From: Lacrimispora indolis DSM 755
GTDB taxonomy: Bacteria > Bacillota > Clostridia > Lachnospirales > Lachnospiraceae
Length of the DNA: 64,000 bases
Assembly: GCF_000526995.1 (NCBI RefSeq)
Contig: NZ_AZUI01000001.1
Location: forward strand, 3,452,001 to 3,516,000
Direction of reading: 5' to 3'
The position numbers were made by a program, and so were the translations under genes. This document shows, piece by piece, positions 46,238 through 53,522 of this stretch. Numbering within the stretch: position 1 is the stretch's first letter; each line of letters starts with the position of its first letter. The notes below the pieces were generated by a model. The model searched no databases and had not been told where the DNA came from. It was given only the letters and a program-made list of their open reading frames with translations.

Positions 46238-46657
46238 TTATTTTATTGCTTCTAATGCAGTTCGTGCAAAGGCTGCCGCCTTTTTTAAATCATCACCATC
46301 AGGATGGCCCTTGTGAACAGCGGAAAACTCTCCGCGGCAATGAAAGCTGCGGCTGGACACGGGGATGCCCTTATTTCCTATAAGCTTTTCTATTTCTCGG
46401 TCCGGCTCCTTTTTCAGGGCTGATGTGCCAAACACAGCAACGCTTTTCACCATGGCCGGGTCAAGCTGCTCGATAAATTGTTTCAGATTTTTGTCTATGC
46501 CTCCCCAATATACGGAACCGCCTAAAAACAGTAAATCAACCGGTTCAGTAAGGGGCGCAGAGCAGTTTTTTGCTTCAACGCCTGCCGCATTGGCAATTGC
46601 GTCAGCCACTTTTTTTGTATTGCCTCCACGGGTAAAGTAACGTACAGCAGTATTCAT
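46238..46657 (-). CDS. Flavodoxin family protein
   Basis: 139 residues, ATG after AAGGAGG. The FMN phosphate loop is YFTRGGNTKKVADAIA, followed by DLLFLGGSVYWGG and VAVFGTSALKKEPD. It is shorter than long-chain flavodoxins and lacks an obvious second aromatic clamp. It probably carries electrons at low potential or serves a quinone/flavin reductase role. It is the first of several redox genes in this stretch and is monocistronic. Confidence 0.87.
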   Translation of the reverse strand: MNTAVRYFTRGGNTKKVADAIANAAGVEAKNCSAPLTEPVDLLFLGGSVYWGGIDKNLKQFIEQLDPAMVKSVAVFGTSALKKEPDREIEKLIGNKGIPVSSRSFHCRGEFSAVHKGHPDGDDLKKAAAFARTALEAIK

Positions 46658-46743
46658 GTATAAACCTCCTTAATTATAATATTTTTCAGTTTATCGATTT
46701 CCCTATACATCAGTGCCAAGCAATGACTTTGCATGCAATCCAA

Positions 46744-46986
46744 TCATAAAGGAGACACCATAGCCATCAGACGGTTTCCATGTTCATCTTCTTCCTGAAC
46801 AATACCATATGCTTCGGGAAATTCCTTTTCAATTGCCTGAAACTCTCTTACTCCAAAGTTTTCACCTTTCTCAAGGAACTTAATCGTAAATGTGTCACCT
46901 AAAATCCGGCTTATGCTTTTGCCCAGGCTGATTTCCCAAACGGTTTCCTCCTTTCCTAAATAAACAAAGTCTATAGGATCACCTGT
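46744..46986 (-). pseudogene. Headless C-terminal fragment, unrecognised
   Basis: A minus-strand frame open for 80 codons with no ATG until the last seven residues, overlapping the radical SAM stop. It reads as real coding sequence (EETVWEISLGKSISRILGD, KEFPEAYGIVQEEDEHGNRL). It may be a truncated gene. I do not recognise the family. Confidence 0.4.
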
Positions 46987-48059
46987 TCAACCTCATCTTC
47001 GTATTGAAATAATCTACAGCCTCCTTTATGGTTCAAGGCTTCCGCCGCGCCTATTTCGCGCACCTTTTCAAAAAACGGTGATTGTAATACGGTCAAAAGC
47101 GACTGTTCTTTCAGATTCATTACCGAATAAGGGGAAAAGGGGCAAGGTTCGGTTCCTCCTGCGGCATTGATGTGAAAGAAGCCCCGTCCTGCGGCTAAGC
47201 ACCCGCCCATTGCTTCCTCATCACCTGGGAAAGAGAGGAATATCATGCCCTTGTTTTTCTTATTTTCCCGCAGGCCGTCAATCCGTGCTGCAAGGATGTG
47301 CAAGTCATTTTCATTTAAAATCAAATGGTCTGTATTTTTTTCCACTGGGACGTATTCAACATAAAAAACAAGCCCGTACCCTTTTTCCCGCAAAGTCTCG
47401 GCAAAGTCCGATTCTGTTACATCATTATGATTTTCCGTTGTTACCGTTATGGAAGCCCCGAAAAGGATTCCCCGTTCTTTGAGGCGTTCAGCGGCTTGCT
47501 CAATTTTATTTGAGACACCCTTCCCCCGACGGGCATCCGTTTTTTCAGCGTCGCCCTCAAGGCTAAGCACCGGGATGAGATTGCGATGCTTATCAAAAAG
47601 GCTGAGATAATCTGCGTCAATCATGGTTCCGTTGGTAAATATAGGAAAAATGATATGTTCAAATTCCGCGGCCAATTGGATCACATCATGACGTAAAAGA
47701 GGTTCGCCACCGGCTATTAAAATAAAAGATATTCCAATGTCTGACGCTTCCTGAAATATTCGCCGCCAATCGCCGCCGGTCAACTGTTCCGGCTCCCGTC
47801 CGTCACCGCAGCTGCCGTTAGCCCATGCGTAACAACCTGAGCACCGCAGATTACAATCAGCTGCTATGCTGGCAATCAGAAAAGGAGGGATATGCGTGCC
47901 GTTCTGTTCATGCTGTGATCTTATCTTTGCACTTTTATGCAGATCAGATGCCATGTGCAGCATGAATGCCTGCCCCCGGCGATTGCCGAAATAAAACCGC
48001 CCGGCAGTATCAGAAATATTTTTTATTCCATTGTTCATGAAATGATTTAAGTTTAACAT
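46971..48059 (-). CDS. Radical SAM protein (SPASM-like)
   Basis: 362 residues from ATG 48059 (AAGGAG ten bases upstream). The cluster motif is SIAADCNLRCSGCYAW (CxxxCxxC). Further SAM-domain blocks are FILIAGGEPLLRHDVI and FPIFTNGTMIDADYLSLF. C-terminal cysteines (MGGCLAAG, EPCPFSPYS, KGGCRLF) suggest an auxiliary cluster. Such proteins modify peptides or small molecules. No precursor peptide gene is recognised nearby. An HxlR regulator is divergent and probably controls it. Confidence 0.87.
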   Translation of the reverse strand: MLNLNHFMNNGIKNISDTAGRFYFGNRRGQAFMLHMASDLHKSAKIRSQHEQNGTHIPPFLIASIAADCNLRCSGCYAWANGSCGDGREPEQLTGGDWRRIFQEASDIGISFILIAGGEPLLRHDVIQLAAEFEHIIFPIFTNGTMIDADYLSLFDKHRNLIPVLSLEGDAEKTDARRGKGVSNKIEQAAERLKERGILFGASITVTTENHNDVTESDFAETLREKGYGLVFYVEYVPVEKNTDHLILNENDLHILAARIDGLRENKKNKGMIFLSFPGDEEAMGGCLAAGRGFFHINAAGGTEPCPFSPYSVMNLKEQSLLTVLQSPFFEKVREIGAAEALNHKGGCRLFQYEDEVEQVIL

Positions 48060-48190
48060 GGTACACATGCTCCTTTTCGATATTATTAAATTGCCGGCTT
48101 ATGGAGATTACCGCTCAAAAAACTTGTGTTAAAATTTACCCTGTAATATAATTATATTATTAAATAAGTTTTTTTCAATAACGCAGTAAA

Positions 48191-48218
48191 AACTTACTAA
48201 GTAATAAAAAACATACTA
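48191..48218 (+). promoter_or_regulatory. Direct repeat, possible HxlR operator
   Basis: AACTTACTA (48191-48199) and AACATACTA (48210-48218) repeat at 19 bases in the divergent gap between the radical SAM and HxlR genes. Confidence 0.4.
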
Positions 48219-48238
48219 TTGGAATTGAGGGATATAAT

Positions 48239-48631
48239 ATGTGCGCCAAAAAACAGCAGGAAACCATGCAGTCAACCGAAGAATTGCTCTGTCCTATCCG
48301 CCATCTGATGAATATATTTAACGGCAAATGGAAGCTGCCCATCGTATGCATTCTTTCAAGCGAAACGCCTTTAAGGTATAGCACGATCAAAAGAAAATTA
48401 GGTGATATTACAAATGTGATGCTGGCACAGTCCTTAAAAGAACTGGAAGCAGCCGGAATCATTCACAGAGAGCAATATAACGAAGTGCCGCCGAGAGTGG
48501 AGTATACATTAACGGAAAAAGGAAAGAGTGTTCTGCCGATCCTTGTACAGCTCGCAGGATGGGCAATAGAAGATATGCAAAACGTAACATCTTGTGGTGT
48601 TTTGTGCACGAAATGCCAGGCAATGATTTGA
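48239..48631 (+). CDS. HxlR family transcriptional regulator
   Basis: 130 residues, ATG after GAGGGATATAAT. The HxlR winged helix spans about 15-105 with LCPIRHLMNIFNGKWKLPIV (the Cys-Pro near the start is typical), LRYSTIKRKLGDITNVMLAQ and PPRVEYTLTEKGKSVLPIL. The tail has a Cys-x2-Cys pair (VLCTKCQAM). Family members sense reactive electrophiles or disulfide stress through cysteines. Divergent to the radical SAM gene, its likely target. Confidence 0.9.
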   Translation: MCAKKQQETMQSTEELLCPIRHLMNIFNGKWKLPIVCILSSETPLRYSTIKRKLGDITNVMLAQSLKELEAAGIIHREQYNEVPPRVEYTLTEKGKSVLPILVQLAGWAIEDMQNVTSCGVLCTKCQAMI

Positions 48632-48640
48632 TTATAGGGG

Positions 48641-48676
48641 AAAAGCAACCGTTATGCGCGACGGTTGCTTTTTTTT
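48641..48676 (+). terminator. Terminator of the HxlR gene
   Basis: AAAAGCAACCGT and ACGGTTGCTTTT, eight-base loop, then TTTT. Confidence 0.9.
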
Positions 48677-48742
48677 GAGGCACGATAAATTTAAAATGCT
48701 TTGCCTAACTTATATTCATTTATCTTCTGCGGTAATTGGGGG

Positions 48743-48772
48743 TTGACAGTGATATTCCTTTTATTATATACT
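48743..48772 (+). promoter_or_regulatory. Promoter of the PadR operon
   Basis: TTGACA (48743-48748) and TATACT (48767-48772), 18-base spacer. Confidence 0.65.
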
Positions 48773-48805
48773 CAACAAATAGAATATAGAACAAGGAGGC
48801 TATTC

Positions 48806-49366
48806 ATGTCGCTGAAACATGGTATGCTTGGGCTTTTAAACTATGGTCCTATGACCGGGTATGAACTGGATAAAGCATTTAAGGAATCCCTGTCATTTTT
48901 TTGGCAGGCACAAACCAGCCAGATATATAGGGAGCTTGACGCAATGGAGCAAAATGGCTGGCTGAGCAGTGAGTATGTCATTCAAAAAGATAAACCAAAT
49001 AAAAGAGTCTATTCCATAACAGATACGGGGAAAAAAGAACTTAATAATTGGCTTTTATCACCCCAATCAGATATTGCCGCCACAATGCGCATAAAAAATG
49101 CATTTCTCATGCGTATGTTTTTTGCCGGAGAAATGGGAGACGCACAGGCATTGACCATGCTTCGTGCGTACCGGGAATCATGCTTAAAGTATGGTTTGGA
49201 GTTTAGCACGGTACCCGAGTCAATTGCCCGGTATGGGGAGGTTGTAGATAATAAGGAGAGGACGAAGTATTGGAGTATCGTTGCCCTGTATGGAGAATTA
49301 TCTTTTCAAGCAGGGCTTGAGTGGGTGGAAAAAGCGATTGCCATTTTGGAGGGGGAAGAAAAATGA
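48806..49366 (+). CDS. PadR family transcriptional regulator
   Basis: 186 residues from ATG 48806 (AAGGAGG). The N-terminal winged helix has SLKHGMLGLLNYGPMTGYEL, SQIYRELDAMEQNGWLSSEY and NKRVYSITDTGKKELNNWLL; the C-terminal Vir-like helical dimerisation region spans about 90-186. It overlaps the following flavoprotein gene by four bases (ATGA), so it probably represses its own operon and responds to that enzyme's substrate. Confidence 0.9.
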   Translation: MSLKHGMLGLLNYGPMTGYELDKAFKESLSFFWQAQTSQIYRELDAMEQNGWLSSEYVIQKDKPNKRVYSITDTGKKELNNWLLSPQSDIAATMRIKNAFLMRMFFAGEMGDAQALTMLRAYRESCLKYGLEFSTVPESIARYGEVVDNKERTKYWSIVALYGELSFQAGLEWVEKAIAILEGEEK

Positions 49367-50949
49367 ACATACTCGTTATTAATGGTTCGCCAAAAGGCGA
49401 AAACAGCAATACGTTAAAGCTTACCCGGGCATTTTTAGAAGGTGCAGGCTGGGAGAAAGCGGAAATTCTGGATGTATGGAAAGCCCATGTAAAACCCTGC
49501 CTGGGCTGCTTTTCCTGTTGGGATAAAACGCCTGGAAAATGTGTTATAAACGATAAGATGATCGAAATTCTTCCTAAAATTGTTGGGGCTGATGTGATCA
49601 TATGGTCTTTTCCATTGTATTATTTCAGCGTTCCCGGCAGCCTTAAAAATCTCATTGACCGGCAGCTGCCCCTCAACCAGCCGTTTATGGTAAAAGGGAG
49701 TGAAAGCGTGGGACATCCCTCCCGCTATGATTTGACGCAGCAGCATCATATTGTAATATCCACATGCGGATTCTGGACGGCCAAGGGCAATTATGACGGC
49801 GTTGCTGCAATGTTTGACCATTTCTGCGGTCCGGAAAAGTACACGGCCATTTTTTGTGGTCAGGGAGAATTGTTTCGTGTTCCGGAATTAAGAGGCAGGA
49901 CAGACGCTTATTTGGAAGGTGTCCGGAAAGCGGGGGCAGAATATGTGGGCGGAGGAATCGGAGAGGAGACAATGGCAGAGCTTTCCGGGCCCTTATATCC
50001 ACGAGCTGTGTTTGAAAAGATGGCGGACGCCTCCTGGGGCGTCAGTGCGGATTTCCAACAGCCTCTGGAAGAAAGCTTAAGTTTTACCAAACAGATGGCT
50101 GCTTTGTACATACCTGACGGCATAGAACGGGTTTTGGAGTTTTATTACACCGATATTGATAAAACCTATCAGATATTACTTACCCCAAGTGGCTCAGAAG
50201 TTATTTCTGAAAACTTCAGGCCCTTTACAACGAAAATTGAGACACCGTTTTCTGTCTGGCGTTCCATTGCCAGAGGGGAGATCAGCGGGCAGGAGGCCAT
50301 GTTTAAACGGCAGTACAGGGTTTTGGGTGATTTTGAACTGATGCTTAAATGGGATAAGTTGTTTGGCTCTTCGGCGCGTCCTAAAGCGGCGGTTGAAACC
50401 CAATGCCGCAAAACAAATATGTCTGTTCTCCTGGCGCCGTGGCTCGTCATTTGGATAACCGTTGCGATCAATGGGGTGGCAGGCGGTATAGCAGGTGTCC
50501 TGGCCGCAGCGGCTCTGCCTTTGCTCTGGCTCATTTTTCAGCCTGTTTTGTTTGAGCAGATCACCGTGCCTGTTGTTGTTGCACTGTCACTTTCCCTTTT
50601 GCTGGGGGCCGACCCGCGGGTCATCCTGCCCATAAGCTACGGCGCTTTTGGGTTCATGTGGCTTGTGGGTGCGTTTACTAAAAAACCCCTGACCTCCTAT
50701 TACAGTGCAAACAGCTACGGCAATGAAAAAGCATTTGACAATCCGCTGTTTATGCGGACGAACCGGATATTGACCGCTGCCTGGGGGGTTTTATATCTCA
50801 TAACAACGATTTGGACATATTTACTTATGGGAACGAGCTTATCTCCCTATACAGGCCTCATTAATTCAGTCTGTCCTGCGCTTATGGGTGTGTTTACTCT
50901 GTGGTTTCAAAAATGGTATCCGGCGTATTGGGCCGGCAGGCAGGGATAA
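49363..50949 (+). CDS. NADPH-dependent FMN reductase / SCP2-like / membrane fusion protein
   Basis: 528 residues from ATG 49363. First, a flavodoxin-like FMN reductase (about 1-205): NILVINGSPKGENSNTLKLT, a Cys pair PCLGCFSCWD and IIWSFPLYYFSVPGSLKN. Then an SCP2-like lipid-binding segment (about 240-345): FYYTDIDKTYQILLTPSG, IETPFSVWRSIARGEISGQE, RVLGDFELMLKWDKLFG. The C-terminus (about 360-528) has five or six membrane helices. It is translationally coupled to the PadR repressor. A hydrophobic-substrate or quinone reductase at the membrane is a reasonable guess, but unproven. Confidence 0.78.
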   Translation: MNILVINGSPKGENSNTLKLTRAFLEGAGWEKAEILDVWKAHVKPCLGCFSCWDKTPGKCVINDKMIEILPKIVGADVIIWSFPLYYFSVPGSLKNLIDRQLPLNQPFMVKGSESVGHPSRYDLTQQHHIVISTCGFWTAKGNYDGVAAMFDHFCGPEKYTAIFCGQGELFRVPELRGRTDAYLEGVRKAGAEYVGGGIGEETMAELSGPLYPRAVFEKMADASWGVSADFQQPLEESLSFTKQMAALYIPDGIERVLEFYYTDIDKTYQILLTPSGSEVISENFRPFTTKIETPFSVWRSIARGEISGQEAMFKRQYRVLGDFELMLKWDKLFGSSARPKAAVETQCRKTNMSVLLAPWLVIWITVAINGVAGGIAGVLAAAALPLLWLIFQPVLFEQITVPVVVALSLSLLLGADPRVILPISYGAFGFMWLVGAFTKKPLTSYYSANSYGNEKAFDNPLFMRTNRILTAAWGVLYLITTIWTYLLMGTSLSPYTGLINSVCPALMGVFTLWFQKWYPAYWAGRQG

Positions 50950-51087
50950 GCTGAGGAAAAAAGATCATATGATAGCGAATTTTTGCGTATGTCTTTATAG
51001 ACTTTGGTTTGTATGGTAGAATAAATGCAGTGTAAAAAGGAATTAAGTATACATTTTTCATTCAATTAGTTAACCGAATTGTGTAAC

Positions 51088-51115
51088 AAAGCGGATTGGG
51101 AATATTCGCTTAACT
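51088..51115 (+). repeat. Dispersed repeat, copy 1
   Basis: Core AGCGGATTGGGAATATTCGC, with inverted ends (GCGGAT.../...ATTCGC). It matches copies at 58751-58786 (same strand) and 60721-60756 (opposite strand). It lies in the gap before a GNAT gene. Confidence 0.6.
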
Positions 51116-51133
51116 GGGAAGGGAGAACAGTAC

Positions 51134-51637
51134 ATGGAATGTAACATCCGCTGCTGGAGGCCGGAGGATGCATCCGACCTTGCGCAAGCATTAAATAACA
51201 AAAAAATTCTTGATAATTTAAGAGATGGATTGCCTTATCCCTATCGGACAGAAGATGCAAAAGAGTTTATTACAGCTATGCTTAATGCCGATAAGAAAAC
51301 AACTTATGCATTTGCCATTACAGTGGAAGATATGGCGGTTGGCAGCATTGGCGTATTTCGTAAAGACAATATTCATTCAAAAACTGCGGAGATGGGATAT
51401 TATATTTCGGAAAAGTACTGGGGAAAAGGAATTGGAACAAGTGCTGTAAAACAGGTCTGCAAATATATTCTTGAAAATACAGATATTATTCGTATTTTTG
51501 CCCAGCCCTTTTCCTATAATACGGCGTCTTGCCGCATACTGGAAAAAGCGGGATTTGAATATGAGGGTACTTTGAGAAAAAATGCAGTAAAAAACGGTGT
51601 GGTTCTGGACATGAAAATGTATTCAATCGTCAGGTAG
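51134..51637 (+). CDS. GNAT family N-acetyltransferase (RimJ/RimL-like)
   Basis: 167 residues, ATG after GGGAAGGGAGAAC. IRCWRPEDASDLAQALNNKK is the typical start. Motif A is EMGYYISEKYWGKGIGTSAV, and the C-terminus NTASCRILEKAGFEYEGTLR is the RimJ/RimL signature. It uses acetyl-CoA on a protein N-terminus or small amine. It begins a run of three small genes in the same direction. Confidence 0.9.
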   Translation: MECNIRCWRPEDASDLAQALNNKKILDNLRDGLPYPYRTEDAKEFITAMLNADKKTTYAFAITVEDMAVGSIGVFRKDNIHSKTAEMGYYISEKYWGKGIGTSAVKQVCKYILENTDIIRIFAQPFSYNTASCRILEKAGFEYEGTLRKNAVKNGVVLDMKMYSIVR

Positions 51638-51668
51638 AATGGTTTATTTTAATCGGAGGTATGAGAGA

Positions 51669-52112
51669 ATGGTAATAGATGATAGAATTAAATACCTTTA
51701 TGAGAAAGATACAAAGGATTCATATGTAATCTTACGGGAATTAGAGGAGCTTTCTGAGCAGGAAAATATTCTCGTCCCTTATTTGGATGAATTTTTATCC
51801 ATGTTAAAGAGTGACAGGTATGTTGTCCGGGTGAGGGGATTCCGGCTGCTGTGTAAACAGGCAAAATGGGATGAACACAATAAAATCAACGAAGTGATTG
51901 AAGATATATTAGCCTCTGTATATGATGAAAAACCAACGGCAGTGAGACAGGCGTTACAGTATCTGCACTATATTGTTCCATATAAAAAAGAGCTGAACAG
52001 CCGGATCAAAGAAGCCGTACTTTCCATGGATTGTTCACAATTTAAAGATACTATGCGTCCATTGATAGAAAAGGACATTAAAAACCTTGTGGAGTTAATT
52101 GAAATGCAATAG
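51669..52112 (+). CDS. HEAT-like helical protein, unknown function
   Basis: 147 residues from ATG 51669 (ATCGGAGGT upstream; an ATG at 51639 lacks a site). It is all-helical, with HEAT-like units (MLKSDRYVVRVRGFRLLCKQ; VYDEKPTAVRQALQYLHYIV) of the kind in small clostridial proteins that may bind other proteins or DNA. I do not recognise a named family. It lies 31 bases after the GNAT gene, so it is likely co-transcribed. Confidence 0.6.
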   Translation: MVIDDRIKYLYEKDTKDSYVILRELEELSEQENILVPYLDEFLSMLKSDRYVVRVRGFRLLCKQAKWDEHNKINEVIEDILASVYDEKPTAVRQALQYLHYIVPYKKELNSRIKEAVLSMDCSQFKDTMRPLIEKDIKNLVELIEMQ

Positions 52113-52164
52113 ATATATCCGCCTATCCTTTACTAATATCCGCCTGACAGGAGAAAAACAGATT

Positions 52165-52683
52165 ATGGCTGAAATGACGAGAATCGAGTATGCAGAATAT
52201 GATGAACGTATGGTTGTAGGAATGATGAAGAGAACCACCTTTGAAAAAGCCGGCCAGGAATGCTGGGGAGCTGCTTTTCAAAATGGAACATTTGACAAAC
52301 TGAAGGAAATCGATGAATGGGTATGTCCGGACCAGGATCCGTATATTGGTCTTGGGCATATGAGCAAATTTGAAGGACAAAATAATTTTCAATATATCAT
52401 TGGAAAATTTGTAAAAACAGCTGCATCCGTACCGGATGGCCTCTACAGTGAGAACATTCCGGCCGGCACCGTTGCAAGAATATGGATCGAGTCGGATACC
52501 CTGGATAATATTATTGCGTGTGCCTACATGCTTTGTAAGGAAGCCATTGAAAAGACCGGATATGAAATTGACTTCCGGCATTTTTATTGGTGTGATATCT
52601 ATACTTATAAACGATATTGTGAACCGCAGGAAAAAGGCGAAAGAATAACACTGGATTACATTTTGCCTGTTATTAAGAAATAG
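52165..52683 (+). CDS. GyrI-like effector-binding domain protein
   Basis: 172 residues from ATG 52165 (AGGAG eleven bases upstream; an ATG at 52099 overlaps the previous gene). Stand-alone effector-binding domain: RIEYAEYDERMVVGMMKRTT, YIIGKFVKTAASVPDGLYSE, IPAGTVARIWIE and IDFRHFYWCDIYTYKRYCEP. The domain normally binds hydrophobic drugs in BmrR-like regulators; alone it may hydrolyse or sequester small molecules. No DNA-binding domain is attached. Confidence 0.8.
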   Translation: MAEMTRIEYAEYDERMVVGMMKRTTFEKAGQECWGAAFQNGTFDKLKEIDEWVCPDQDPYIGLGHMSKFEGQNNFQYIIGKFVKTAASVPDGLYSENIPAGTVARIWIESDTLDNIIACAYMLCKEAIEKTGYEIDFRHFYWCDIYTYKRYCEPQEKGERITLDYILPVIKK

Positions 52684-52718
52684 TCTTTTTTAGATATAAT
52701 TCCATAAAAAACACCTGA

Positions 52719-53017
52719 CACAGTGCCAAAGAAATATTTGAAGAAATTCCTTTCGGAGTAGATCATACCTTTAAGGTACTTAAAAATGCCGAAGATATCA
52801 TGGATGGAGAACACGTAAGCAGTAAGGAAAGGGAATTGATCTCAATAGCTGCAATTCTCCATGATATTGGCGGGGGAGAGGCAAAACGAAATTTGATTCC
52901 ATAGATGGTGTTTATCAAGAAAAGGAAGGCCCGGCCGTTGGAAGGGAGATATTAGTCTATAAAAATGCCGTTGTACTTACCGGAATAAGACGTTTTTATA
53001 TTTGTCATATATCCTGA
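52719..53017 (+). pseudogene. HD-domain phosphohydrolase remnant
   Basis: Headless open frame AKEIFEEIPFGVDHTFKVLK, then ISIAAILHDIGGGEAK, showing HD-domain histidine and HDIG motifs. Around 52885 the frame breaks and resumes with FDSIDGVYQEKEGPAVGREI up to 53017. The 5' end is missing and there is at least one frameshift, so it is non-functional. Confidence 0.75.
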
Positions 53018-53026
53018 AATCAGCGG

Positions 53027-53084
53027 TTGACAAATTGAATCAGCCGGCATATAATGATAATAGTTGAATGAATGCTCAACTATT
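53027..53084 (+). promoter_or_regulatory. Consensus promoter and ArsR-type operator, metal operon
   Basis: TTGACA (53027-53032), 17 bases, TATAAT (53050-53055), both perfect. AATAGTTGA (53059-53067) and TCAACTATT (53076-53084) form a perfect inverted repeat at the transcription start. The same AGTTGA...TCAACT element recurs before the ATPase gene. Confidence 0.85.
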
Positions 53085-53096
53085 AGGAGGTATAGA

Positions 53097-53456
53097 ATGA
53101 AAAAGGATACGAATTTCACCTGCGATTGTGATGCCATACATGAAGATGTAATTCACATGGTGAAAAGTGCCATGCCCGATGGCAAAGATTTTCGGGATTT
53201 ATCTGATCTGTATAAAATGTTCTCAGATAACACCCGTATTAAAATTTTATGGGCTTTATCCTGCCATGAGATGTGCGTTTGTGATCTTGCCGTGCTTTTG
53301 AATATGACGAAGTCCGCAATTTCTCATCATCTTAAATCCCTCCGGTTGACAAATCTGGTGTGTTTTGAAAAAAGAGGCAGGGAAGTATATTATTCACTTG
53401 CCGATGACCACGTAAAAGACATATTTGAAAAAGGGTTTGAACATATCCATGAATAA
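53097..53456 (+). CDS. ArsR/SmtB family metal sensor (CadC/CzrA-like)
   Basis: 119 residues from ATG 53097 (AGGAGG). The N-terminal CDCDAIHEDVI carries the cysteines used for soft-metal binding in CadC; the helix motif HEMCVCDLAVLLNMTKSAIS has ELCVCDL-like cysteines and the recognition helix SHHLKSLRLTNLV. Metal binding (Cd, Pb, Zn) should release it from the inverted repeats seen before its own gene and the ATPase. Both upstream sites fit autoregulation. Confidence 0.88.
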   Translation: MKKDTNFTCDCDAIHEDVIHMVKSAMPDGKDFRDLSDLYKMFSDNTRIKILWALSCHEMCVCDLAVLLNMTKSAISHHLKSLRLTNLVCFEKRGREVYYSLADDHVKDIFEKGFEHIHE

Positions 53457-53475
53457 CAAGCTCTTTTTTTACTCA

Positions 53476-53502
53476 AAAAGTTGAATGATTGCTCAACTAT
53501 TA
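53476..53502 (+). promoter_or_regulatory. Second ArsR-type operator before the ATPase
   Basis: AGTTGA-ATGATTGC-TCAACT followed by ATTA; it differs from the first site by one base in the spacer. It lies in the 66-base gap between the sensor and the pump. Confidence 0.7.
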
Positions 53503-53522
53503 AATGAATGGAGGGATGATTT

